DNA of 64,000 bases from Hyaloperonospora brassicae (Eukaryota; Oomycota; Peronosporomycetes; Peronosporales; Peronosporaceae). The notes beneath the pieces were generated by a model. That model was not told where the DNA came from. It saw only the letters and a program-made list of their open reading frames with translations, and searched no databases. The stretch spans positions 7,501 through 71,500 of the forward strand of contig CANTFL010000478.1 of assembly GCA_947650285.1 (NCBI GenBank), written 5' to 3'. The first letter of the stretch is position 1. The number at the start of each line of letters is the position of its first letter. This document shows, piece by piece, positions 10,553 to 20,552 of this stretch. A program made the position numbers and the translations under genes.

Positions 10553-11153
10553 GACTCCCCACGTAAAACGTAGGATGCGTGCGCATCTTACGTGGTCATT
10601 CGAGTGTGTATGCATTGCCCTTGCGATGCAACACTCGAAATGACCCAATGTACTTCGGCAGTAGTTTACTACTGCCGACACTAGTGACTGCGTGTCCAGG
10701 TAGGTTTACCGTTGACAGTAGTACTAGGTCGTTAACCTTAAATGAAAGAGCATTTGCTCTTCCATTCTTGTCTGCGTTCCGTTTCTGACGGTCCACCGCA
10801 TTTGCGATGGAGTCCTGAACGAAACGGACTACCGCTTCTCGAGTCAGCAGGAAGTTCTCTGCTGACTCTTTGTTTTGTCTGGCAGTGCGCTTCGTGCGCA
10901 CTGCTAAGAGATTGCTCTCTTCTTCAGCGAGGTTGTCTTCTTCCTCGCTGACATAATCGTTGGCGATGCTGAATATACCAGCATCGTCATCATCATCCGA
11001 ATCAATATTAGCGTCGTCGCTATTATTGAGATATTCTTCATCGATGTCGACTTGATCGACATCGGCATCATACGTGACGACGTTAGCGTCTACACGTGAT
11101 GAGCAAGAGCCAAAACGGTTTTTGCTAGAGCGAGTCCCTCCCCCCTTATCCAA
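9945..11153 (-). pseudogene. Element 2 integrase C-terminal segment, linker and chromodomain (broken)
   Basis: On the minus strand 11153-10596 encodes a low-complexity acidic stretch, then VNDLVLLSTVNLPG and LLPKYIGSFRVLHRKGNAY, the small beta-rich segment that ends chromovirus integrases. After an overlap with the antisense ORF, 10436-9945 encodes a Pro/Arg-rich linker and a chromodomain (FLVERILDHRDDSG, SYLVQWRGY). Where element 1 continues SPSFDSWEP, a one-base loss shifts the frame. Chromodomains target integration to modified histones in related elements. Confidence 0.82.
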
Positions 11154-11305
11154 GATTCACACTCTAGAAGGGTGGGCACACGTGGATGGCGTAAGCCATT
11201 CACGTAAAACGGTGTGTGCTGTGTGGAAGTATGCACCGAATTATTGATGGCGAATTTCACCATGGGTAGGAATTCGATCCAACTCGGGAACGAGTAGACA
11301 TATCC

Positions 11306-11850
11306 TCAAATAATCTCTTCGACGACACGGTTCGCACGTCCCGTCTGACCATCTGTTTCGGGATGGTCAGAAGTAGACATCTTCAACCGTGTTCCGATAG
11401 AACGGAACACGGTTAGCCAAAATTCCGCCGTGAATCGAGGATCACGGTCGGATACGAGTTCACGGGGTAACCCGTGGAGTCTAAAGACCGTGTCGAGAAA
11501 GACACGAGCACAACCTTGAGCCTTGATCGACTCAGGGACTGCAGCAAGATGCACCATCTTGCTGAATCGGTCTACAAACACAAGAATACCATTATTATTG
11601 TGAGCGTCTTCGGGAAACCCGAAGACGAAGTCCATTGAAACGGACTGCCAGCATTCTGCCGGAACAGGCAGAGGTTGCAATGGCGCACGGGATGAAGGAC
11701 TAGGCTTCACCCGTTGACAAACCTCGCAAGCATGTATGTACTTGCGGACAAACTGATACTGGCGTGGCCAGTAAAAGTCACGACTTACCGTGAGGTAAGT
11801 CTTTTCTCTACCACGATGGCCATTTGTTGGGTATCGTGACACTCGTACAT
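11306..11850 (-). pseudogene. Element 2 integrase core
   Basis: The zinc-binding HHCC part is seen as GHRGREKTYLTVSRDFYWPR then HACEVCQR. The catalytic triad is complete: MDFVFGFPEDAHNNNG (Asp), SDRDPRFTAEFW (Asp) and HPETDGQTGRANRVVEEI (Glu). The frame is separated from RNase H by a frameshift near 11785-11842 and stops at 11306. It is the best preserved integrase core of the three elements. It would insert cDNA into host DNA. Confidence 0.88.
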
Positions 11851-13344
11851 GATGCGCAACCGCAAATCATGATGAGCGGGTACGACGACACGAGGCGTGT
11901 CGTCGGCAACAGCTGTATAGTACAGCAATCCGTTGCGTATACTATACCGATCCGATGAGGATCGGTACACAGCTGGTAAATCCCTCATGGATTTAGTGGA
12001 TGGATTCACCAGATGATCGATCAATCGCAGAAGATCTTTATCTTCCGCGTATGCCTTTCGTACGTCGTCAAGTAAACTTGACGACGAGACACTGACTGAC
12101 AGTGTCGCAACAGTGGGCTTATCCTCACTGTTCATTTGTGCGTCCGGCTCGAAATCGGGCCGGCGCGAAAGCGCATCAGCGACGACATTGAGTCGTCCTG
12201 GCTTGTACTCCACGGAGAAGTTAAACTCTGCGAAGAAAGACAGCCACCTCGCCATCATTTGCGAGAGGTGTGGGCTGTTTACGGCCGTGCGTAGTGACGC
12301 ATGGTTCGTATAGACGATGAACGGTCTATATCTTGGGAGATAGACCCGGAACTTAGCCAGTGCATATTTCATGGCAAGGAGTTCCTTGTCATGCACTGGG
12401 TAATTACGCTCAGCTGCTTGCAGCTGACGCGACTGATAACAGATGACGCGCTCCGCGCCATCTGCATCGAACTGCATTAACGCACAGCCAATTGCAAAAT
12501 CGCTGGCGTCACAGACCACTTGAAATGGTCTGTCCTGATCTGCAATCGCCAAGATGGGCGATTGCGTCAAGCTTTGCTTGATACCCTCAAAGGAACGCTG
12601 GCACTCAGCGCTCCATGACAACTTCACATCTTTTTTGAGCAAGCAAGAAAGATGTACCGTCATCTCGGCGTAGTTGCGCGAGTACTTTTGCAAGTACGCC
12701 GATAGGCCAAGGAACTTCCCTAGTCCCTTGACATCGACTGGCACTGGCCAGTCGGTGATTGCCTTGATCTTTTCGGGATCAGGGCGTACGCCGTGTTTAC
12801 CCACGATGCACCCAAGAAGTGGTATTTCGCTAGACGCGAATATACACTTCTTAAGGTTGGCGTACAACTTATGCTTGCGCATAAGTTGAAGAACCTGACG
12901 AACGTGAGTTCTGTGAACTTCAACGTCTGGCTTCCCTTTCATAGCCCGGCTATGGACGAATACATCTTCGAAGTAATTCGGTGCGAAGTCTCGCACCGGT
13001 ATCAACAGATTTGTGACACATCTGTTGAATGTTGCAGGGGCATTGCTCAGCCCCTGTGGCATAACTAGCCACTCCCACAGCATCCCGCTGCTAGTTCTCA
13101 CTGCTGTGTACGGGATGCCCCGTTCACGCATGAGGATATGATAGAACACATCCATCAGATCCATGGACGAAAAGATGATACTCTTTGACATACCATCTAT
13201 GATTACGTCCTTCCTCGGTATCGGCGTCTGAGCCGGTACCGTTGCAGCATTCAATTTGTTGAATGCGTGCACTATCCGCCACCCTCCTGTGGCCTTTCGC
13301 ACACAGAAGGTCGGAGAGCTGTGAGGGGATGTTGATTCCCTCAC
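11785..13344 (-). pseudogene. Element 2 reverse transcriptase and RNase H (inactive)
   Basis: 519-aa open frame covering RT, RNase H and the start of integrase. It repeats element 1 lesions: YFED in the RT box and Asn in VYTNHASL of RNase H; the TAA just upstream is also shared. Between 12191 and 13735 I find about two differences from element 1, among them an Arg to Ile before PVRDF. Beyond 12191 the sequence diverges from element 1 sharply (for example RLNVVADALSRRPDF here). Confidence 0.92.
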
Positions 13345-13356
13345 ATGGCCCGCTGC

Positions 13357-14574
13357 TTAGCGATCGGCAAAGAACTTGTCGACCGCTAGTACTTGTTCAC
13401 GAGGCAGTGGCCACTTCTTCATGACACAGTACTTCGAGCCCGGTCTGAGCTCGATATAGTGTCGAGTGCCTTTGTCCTTAGACAACTCGCAAGGTACAAA
13501 TTCAGGGAACACGTCCTTGAATTCGATCAAATCCTTGTACAAAGGATTTGCCTGAAGTGACTCCCAGGATTGAGACGTGTATCGCTCAATCCGAGTCTTC
13601 TCATCGAGGACACTTTCGTCCATCGATGAGCTGCTGAGAACCCGTTCGTTCTCAGCAAATACTGTGGCCGACCGGATATCGGCCACATATTCATCCTCTG
13701 TGACGAGTATGCAGATCTAATTGACTTTGCCACTACGCAGATCACGCAAGAACCGTTTCAGTTCCAGCGTCGGCAGTTGAATTATCTCCGAAGTAAATTT
13801 CGGAGGCACAATCAGATCAAGCGTATAAGCGCCTACGCTTGATCCATCATTAACCAAGACATTCACTGTCTCGATTACCTCCTGAAAAATTACTTTCACA
13901 GGATCTGGGAGACCTTTCTCAACAATGTAGTGATCATCTACATTGTGTTCTTGTGCAGTCGTGCTAACGACCGTACCGCAAGTGAGGCCATCGCACTTAC
14001 TTGCAGAACATCCACACGCTTGTGGACGCTCCAAGATGTTCGTGAGATGGCCATCTGATGAACAAGCGGCAGGCATCTTCACGGATCGATACTACCAGCT
14101 CACCCTCGGCTCGTACTTTCTGAGACAAGGTAATCCCAGGATGACATCAAATTTGTCATCCAGATCCAGTACGATGAAGTCATCATCGTACTGTTCGCCC
14201 TCTAACGTGTAGTGCATTCCTACTACACGTTTCTCAACGGTTATCGATGCGCCTGTTGCAAGGCGCACCGTCATCCTCATGAGGAGAATGTCGCGCTCAA
14301 CGAACTTGAGCCTACGACCCTCTGGCAAAACGTCATCACCAGGTGCAGAGACACACAATGATTGTGTATCTGGAGCAACTTTCGTCAAGAGATTTGCATA
14401 TTCTCTCGAGGTTTCTGGATCAGTAGTGCGCTCCGCCCCTACTGACCCCGACCATTTTTGATGGTCCACTTCGCTGTTGCGGCTTCGCAACAGCGCTGGA
14501 CCCACGCCCATTGCCCTTTCTGGCAAAAGGTCGTCCATTTCGCTCAGTACTGTTTGGTACTGGGCGTGGAGCAC
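13357..14574 (-). pseudogene. Element 2 protease and protease-RT linker
   Basis: The protease end is intact here (DDKFDVILGLPCLRKYEP, 14130-14185). The catalytic Asp loop is missing: GDDV runs straight into LPEGRRLKFVERD, a 29-codon in-frame deletion relative to element 1. The linker has a single TAG at 13717-13719 where element 1 has CAG. From 13954 down to 13357 the sequence belongs to the tract shared with element 1. Confidence 0.85.
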
Positions 14575-15591
14575 TACACTCGTATGCGTAGTGCCCTAAC
14601 TTCTGACAGCGATTGCACTTCTGCAATCGCTAGTTGTTTGTAGAGCGAGGTCTCTCGCTCTCAACATAGCAGAGGTCCATTGTTTCTGGACCTCCGATCT
14701 CTTGTCGTCTCGGTGGACGATAAGAGTTTGAGCTAGCATGAGCCTTTCTCATGCGAAAGTCTTCCTGATCCGCGGCTGATATCGCATCTTCCAGCGTATT
14801 CAGATCAAGGCGGAACAGGTGGCTCCTGACGGGCCCTTCTGCGAGCCCTTGCATGAACACCGTAATCAACGTGTGTTCATGAACTGGGTTGGCAGTTATA
14901 CTACTCGCTAGGAGTCGTATATGTTGTGCGTAAGCGTCACATCACGCTTACCCTGCTTGAGTTTCAGGAGCTCTGAGCGAGCCCTGAACTCAGCACGTGG
15001 CGGCTCAAACGTTTGTCTGAGCCGGGACTTGAAGTCATCTAGCGACCTAAACACATGTGGGTCGCTACTCTCGAGCCCCAGGGACCAAGTTTTGGCACGT
15101 CCTGCCAAGTGGGTTTGAGCAAATGTGAGTTTCATTTGCTCATCTTCGACGCGACGAGCCCTTAAGGCTCTGTCGAGTTCGACAAACCACAGTAACAGGG
15201 AGTCCTCCGGGACTCCACTGTACTTGGAAATGTCGACTTTCATGACTTCGGGACGACGCGTGCGTGTCGCCCCGCCAACAGCAGCATGGAATTGCTGCTG
15301 CCTCAACAGCTCTGTCTGTTGAGCACCGAGTTCTCTCAACTGCTCGGCCTGTTGAGAGCCTTGCTGGTGAAGCAAGGCTACTTTCTCCCTTTCGGCGACA
15401 AGTTCATTTTGGATGAACTTGGCTATATCGGCATGTTGTTGGTCTCTGTCTAGAGACTCCAACATGGCGCTAATAGCGAACTCGCCTACGGTAGAACTCA
15501 TGCGTTCTACCGCACTCCATTCGATGTCACTCAAACGGGTAAACCCTTCACGCGTGGCGTGAAAGGTGTCTTCTTCATCCAACATGTTCAT
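14420..15591 (-). pseudogene. Element 2 gag (broken)
   Basis: The ATG at 15591 gives MNMLDEEDTFHATREGF and a 227-aa frame with a Gln-rich coiled coil, stopping at 14908. A second open piece 14869-14630 and a third 14626-14420 follow. The third has the CCHC knuckle CNRCQKLGHYAYEC near 14575-14618. At least two breaks separate the pieces. Sequence is clearly diverged from gag of elements 1 and 3. Confidence 0.87.
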
Positions 15592-15635
15592 GTTGGATGA
15601 TGTGGTCCTTGGAAGGACTACAAAGTGCTACCAGG

Positions 15636-16025
15636 TGTAACGGGGCACACCCTTGCGTAACTTAACGCAAGGGATTTGGTGCCCCGACGGACGTACACGT
15701 GGCAAGCGAGGAAGCGTAGGTAGGGTAAAAGTAGAACTGTTATATTAATAAATTGAGTCTTTAAACTACTGTCTCTTCGTTTGACTTAATTCAATTATGC
15801 TAATATAACTGCATGTATGGTGACGTCTCGTCACCACTCATTGCGCGCGTCTTGCGGCGATTGGTGATTTGATATCATCACGATATCAACCAATGAACAG
15901 ACCCTTTGGTCGACCCTTCAATATGACCACTTTGGTGATATTGTTTTAAAGAACATCCATCTTTATATTCTTTATTGTCACTTTCCTTAAAGTGACAATT
16001 CCATGTAACGGGATGCCCCGTTATA
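15636..16025 (-). repeat. Element 2 5' LTR
   Basis: 390 bp. On the minus strand it begins TATAACGGGGCATCCCGTTACA and ends GCCCCGTTACA. About 40 differences or small indels separate it from its partner at 8427-8818. The candidate primer site lies at 15625-15633. Confidence 0.93.
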
Positions 16026-17253
16026 TGAATGGCTTACGCCATACACGTCTTCCCGCCCTCATGCAGAGTGACTCTGAATTAAGGGGGGAGGGACTCGCTC
16101 GAGCAAAAACCGTTTTGGCTCTTGCTCATCACGTATCACCGCTCACGCCGATACGTTTGATGCCGATGTCGACCAAGTCGACATCTACGCAATTGGCCTT
16201 AGCAGTAGCAATGACGCTGCTGCTATATCGGACAATAATGACGATGATGGTATATTTAGCATCGTCAACGATTATGTCAGCGAGGAAGAAGACAACCTCG
16301 CTGAAGAATAGAGCAATCTCTTAGCAGTGCGCACGAAGCGCACTGAAAGACAAAACAAAGAGTCAGCAGAGAACTTCCTGCTGACTCGAGAAGCGGTAGT
16401 CCGTTTCGTTCAGGACTCCATCGCAAATGCGGTGGACCTCCAGAAATGGAACGCAGACAAGAATGGATGAGCAAATGTTCTTTCATTTAAGGTTAACGAC
16501 CTAGTACTACTGTCTACGGTAAACCTACCTGAACACGCAGTCACTAGTGTCGGCAGTAGTAAACTACTACCGAAATACATTGGGCCATTTCGAGTGTTGC
16601 ATCGCAAGGGCAATGCATACACGTTTGAGTTGCGTCGCAGGATGCGCACGCATTCTACGTTTTATGTTGGTAGAATCCGCCCGTACTATCACTACGAGTC
16701 CTCTTGCGAGAACGGATATAATCGGCGCGCTCAAGAATCCCCAACTGATTCTTGTGATCACGGACCAAACACTGAAGTTGGCCCTTCGTCAAAAAGAGTT
16801 GGTCCTTCATCGACGCATCCTTGTGACGAGTTGTCTCTAGCTCGTCGCGCAAACGACGCCTCTCGTGTTCACTCTCAAGCTGAGCTAACGCGAATTCCGA
16901 TCGGTCCTTCTCCCGATCGGCATGAAGACGTCGCACGTCCGACTGCAAGGCGTGTCGACGATCAAATTCGTGATCGACATCCTCCCTCAGCTCGGTCAGG
17001 TAATGCTCGTGGATACACAAAGTCTCGTGCAGGTCCGGCGGCTGAGCCGGACCTTGTCTTTCCACCGCCACCGGAACCACTGGTGGATTCCCACGGTGGT
17101 CAACGCTTTCTTGTGGAGTGTATTTTGAACCACCGTGGCGATTCAGAATCAAGGACGAGTTACCTGGTCCGGTGGCGTGGGCATTCACCTTCCTTTGACA
17201 GCTGGGAACCTCGTTCCCAGCTGATGGCTGACGTTGAAGGTCTCGTCCACTAG
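16026..17253 (+). pseudogene. Element 1 integrase C-terminus, linker and chromodomain
   Basis: Continuation of the interrupted element 1 pol. The first part (to about 16593) shows the acidic stretch and VNDLVLLSTVNLPEHA in broken frames. From 16594 the frame is open to 17253: FRVLHRKGNAY-type integrase end, a Ser/Pro/Arg/Asp-rich linker of about 110 residues, then the chromodomain (FLVECILNHRGDSESRTSYL, VRWRGHSPSFDSWEP, about 17107-17230). The stretch 16655-17253 is also open on the other strand as the antisense ORF. Confidence 0.85.
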
Positions 17254-18265
17254 TATGACGAGACTCATCCGATTGGTACGAGGGCTCATCGGTAAACACG
17301 CGCTTTTGGCGCTTGTAGACGGATTGCAAGTTTGCAATCGCGTCGCGCATCTCAGCCGAGATGTGTGCCCTTCCCCAGGGCGAACTTGGGGAGTACACAT
17401 CCCTAGGTGCACGCTGCGAGTGGTCAACACAACTCGCACAAGGGTCTCCCCATGTGAGGCAAGGAATGTCTGCCTCACTCGACAAACGATGCAACCGGTA
17501 CCTGGCACCGGTTGGCGTTCACTTTTCGAGCCTGAGGCGTATCGCCTCAAGCTTCTTAAGCCACCCTTATAGTCCAAAATTCTTTACGTTTTGGACGAAC
17601 GCGTTCCACGCAGCCAAAAGCGATGTTTTGTCACGCTTTAGGTTGCTGTTGTACCATCTATGTCCAAGAAAGACATCGAGATAAAAGTCTTCCTCAGCGC
17701 GAAAGTTTCTCGCGCTGGGACTTAAGCCATGAATATCCGATTCTTCGAATAAAGGTATTCGATGATGCTGTCTTGTCTCGTGAGACAGGCTATCGATGAG
17801 ATGGTCGGGCAAGCGCCACGGCTTGAGCTCACCACGCTTTGATGTGGTACCTGTTTTGGTACCACGGCTTTCAGAATAAAGACGGATCTCGCCATCGTCA
17901 TCACGCTCTTGCGGGGAAGCACGAGTTGATACTGGTGAGGCATAGCATTCCTCACCATAGAGTTCATCATCACTGCAGAACAGACTGTGTTTCATTTCAC
18001 GAGTCCGCTCGTTCGACAGTGCTCTTGACGAACGATGAGGCACCGCCGGTGATCGGATTGACTCTAAAACGTTGCGCGAGTCAGGCACGTCTGACTCGCC
18101 AGAATTGATGAACTCATTGACAAGGTTTTCATGTGCACGTAGTGCGATACCGCGTGCGTCTGTAACACCTTTTGCTGCAGAAGGAGAGCAAGCAGCAGAC
18201 GAAGAAGCGTCTGCCGCAGAGGCTGGCACAGCAGCAGGCTGTGCGGTATTCGAATCACCCCGCAT
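16655..18265 (-). pseudogene. Element 1 antisense ORF (one in-frame stop)
   Basis: Minus-strand ORF of about 536 codons in a single frame from the ATG at 18265 (SMRGDS) to the stop at 16655, interrupted only by TAG at 17567-17569 (NFGL-stop where element 2 has NFGREGWLKK). It shows the same features as the element 2 copy: Ser/Ala-rich acidic N-terminus, GELKPWRLPDHLIDSLSHET, LTWGDPCASC, a charged coiled coil (REDVDHEFDRRHALQSDV onward) and a basic tail RSRKRTRSDS resembling a nuclear localisation signal. It is far better preserved than gag-pol of the same element. Function unknown; a nucleic-acid-binding or dimerising accessory protein is a guess. Confidence 0.75.
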
Positions 18266-18365
18266 AGATATGTTAACTATGCGAGGCAAGGTCAGGAGTG
18301 AACGGAACTGACACAACAAGTGCTCCCTGTCCCACTGGTGGGCAATGGGTAGCCACCAAATTTTC

Positions 18366-18403
18366 TATAGTCACAAGGTGACTATCAGATAAGGGAGAGG
18401 TGA
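18366..18403 (+). promoter_or_regulatory. Element 1 polypurine tract with upstream hairpin
   Basis: AAGGGAGAGGTGA precedes the 3' LTR at 18404. Directly upstream is the inverted repeat atagtcac-aag-gtgactat (18367-18385), conserved in the other two elements. Confidence 0.75.
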
Positions 18404-18839
18404 TGTAACGTGGTAGCCCGTTACATGAAATTGTCATTAAACAATTTGACAATAAAAAATATTATGTTGAATATTCTTTTAACAATACCACAGACATGGT
18501 GATATTGTTGAGATGATCGAAGGGTCTACTCATTGGTTGATATCGTGATGATATCAACCCGCCAATCGCTGCTAGACGCGCGCAATGGGAGGTGAGTAGA
18601 CGTCATCATACATTTAATTATATTGGTATAATTAAGTCAGGACAACAGAGATTCAAGGAGTTATAGGACTTAATTATATTAATACAGTTTTACTTTTACC
18701 AGAGACTAGTCTGACTACTTAGTCTCCTTTCCTTCCTCTTTGTTTCTTCAACACCTAGCAGGGCACTGTCAACCACTATTGTCAGTGAAAGTATAATCCG
18801 TACTGGTCAACCAGTACGAGTCAACAGTGCGCCGTTACA
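18404..18839 (+). repeat. Element 1 3' LTR
   Basis: 436 bp, same length as the 5' copy with about 19 substitutions and no net indel. The ends are TGTAACG and GCGCCGTTACA (one change in the terminal arm). Confidence 0.95.
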
Positions 18840-18844
18840 AATGC

Positions 18845-20276
18845 AAAGCATCGTGTGCAATAAACCTCGAGTGGTCGCGACGAACATCGGCGTCGTCGCA
18901 AACGCATCGAGTTCTTTTTGCATCGCATACGAGCTATTCCTGACTAGGTCCTACCATCTGATGATTATGACTGCCTTCGAAACTTGTTAAATGGATGGCA
19001 CAATCACAATGAGGCTGCGTGAGTCACATTGTTATCCATGTCAGAAGTTTTTGGAATCTCCAAATTGAACGGTAAGTCATTTGGTTGAGCTGTTCGCATC
19101 AACAACGGTGCTGACCAACATCATCAAGTGCTGCCACTACGTATAGAACATCGCGCACAGAAGTTTTAAGTTTATTGATGACAGCATACTCACATAATGC
19201 TGTCACAACAAGAAAGACGTCAATTTGCCGCATCATCGATTGAACAAAACACATACATCGCCAATGGAAGCGTGATATAAAACACCACCTAGCCTACCCA
19301 GAGTTGATAATAAGCACCGCGCGAGATAGTAGAGCTGTTGTTTAATCAACGATTACACCCATCGTGATAAAAACAATGTGTGGAGTGAAAGCTTCTCTCC
19401 TGATTCGCGATGGAATCGATTTCTTCTGCTTGTTATTTCTGCGAAACAAGATGTTGTTGCAACATCAGTCGCCATCCGTCACATGATTGTATTGCAACAA
19501 ACGAACAATACCGCAATTGCCGGACTACGTGGGGAGAAAATGTAATAATTCAACAAGCCCATTGCCGTCAACATGATATCGATTGTGTGTCATGCCATCA
19601 TTCGCATCGTTTTCCATCATCGATAATCCACCACTGCGAATACATACGACAGCAATATCGGAGACCTACCGGGTATTTTTATGCCGCATATTTTCCCAAA
19701 AAAAGCAAAAGCAGGCACCTGCAATCGCCCTTATTGTAGGAAGCTATGTGGGAGTAAGCACTACCAATACCTACAGACCTGCCCCTGAACGTTGGAAACG
19801 GGAGTCCCTAATATGTAATTCACCAAAATAAATTGACGAAAAATAAATGCTCGAATGAAGTGTGCTGTATCAGAAGGACATTACATGCAAAATGTCGCTT
19901 CGGAGTGCAGTTGTGAGGCATTGCAAGATTGTACTAGAGGTGACTTTTGTAGAGTTAGCCACATATCATACATGCGGTCAGGTAAAGTGTAAGGGGTTAC
20001 ACGTCATCTGGTAGTCGATAATAGGTGTGGTGCACACAAGGGATGGTATCCCCTTCTAAAGTAACATTAGAACACAGTATCAATTGTTGAAGACTAATGT
20101 CTGTCAACCATTGATTACGAGATCTTTTAGGAGGTTTATTCAGGACATTAGCGAGTAGGTAAATTACTTAGTTCTAAGGTGTTCTTTTAGGTTGAAATAA
20201 GAAATAAAATTCAATTCCCATTTTGATCCGATAGACACGTGCCTCTTTGAGGCGTCTTGTGATCGTCAAGGAGGTA
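18845..20276. other. Unassigned spacer
   Basis: No gene I can support. Small open frames (for example 19410-19739) start without good context and show no recognisable motif. A short Thr/Arg-rich frame lies on the minus strand near 18841-18930. It is probably decayed repeat DNA. Confidence 0.5.
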
Positions 20277-20552
20277 TCAACGCTTTGTTAAAGTAGCTTC
20301 TCCTTGTGCACTCTGTGCGTTTGATTCTTTGAATCGTTTGGTCCCCCTGGAATAGGGACCGTAAGCTCCCTGAACTTGTTGACCATTTGAGTCGGGTTCT
20401 TTGAACCAAACCTTAGCTCTCTGAGCTGTTGACTTTTCTAGTCGGGTTCTCGAAACCTTAAGTTGATCATTGAGCGTTAAGTCTTCTTCTGACTTAAGGA
20501 GCTGTGTAGCTCCGCTACATATAGTGTGTGGATACAATGTAGTAACTTGCAA
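20277..20552 (-). other. Unrecognised degenerate-repeat ORF
   Basis: A 91-codon minus-strand frame without an ATG at its upstream end. The DNA holds degenerate direct repeats of roughly 45-50 bp (agctc-ctgaac-ttgttgac..., gtcgggttct). The peptide is Gln/Lys/Ser-rich. It could be a fragment of a decayed element; I do not recognise it. Confidence 0.25.

Larger units (their letters stand above)
8427..16025 (-). mobile_element. Element 2: nested Ty3/gypsy chromovirus, minus strand
   Basis: A 7.6-kb element inserted into the integrase of element 1. Read on the minus strand: 5' LTR 16025-15636, primer site 15633-15625, gag from 15591, knuckle near 14600, protease, RT-RNase H 13344-12110, integrase to about 11306, integrase C-terminus near 11150-10596, chromodomain near 10170-9945, the antisense ORF (plus strand 8949-10552), polypurine tract 8832-8819, 3' LTR 8818-8427. 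The two LTRs differ at about 10 percent of sites. Gag-pol contains stops, frameshifts and an in-frame protease deletion. Confidence 0.94.
3486..18839 (+). mobile_element. Element 1: Ty3/gypsy chromovirus, split by a nested element
   Basis: A + strand LTR retrotransposon with LTRs 3486-3921 and 18404-18839, both 436 bp and differing at about 19 sites. Order: gag with CCHC knuckle, protease, RT, RNase H, integrase, then (after the nested element 8427-16025) integrase C-terminal segment, linker, chromodomain, antisense ORF, polypurine tract and 3' LTR. Flanks aatac (3481-3485) and aatgc (18840-18844) fit a 5-bp target duplication with one change. The element without its guest is about 7.8 kb. 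Coding parts are broken by stops and frameshifts, so it is not autonomous. Confidence 0.93.
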
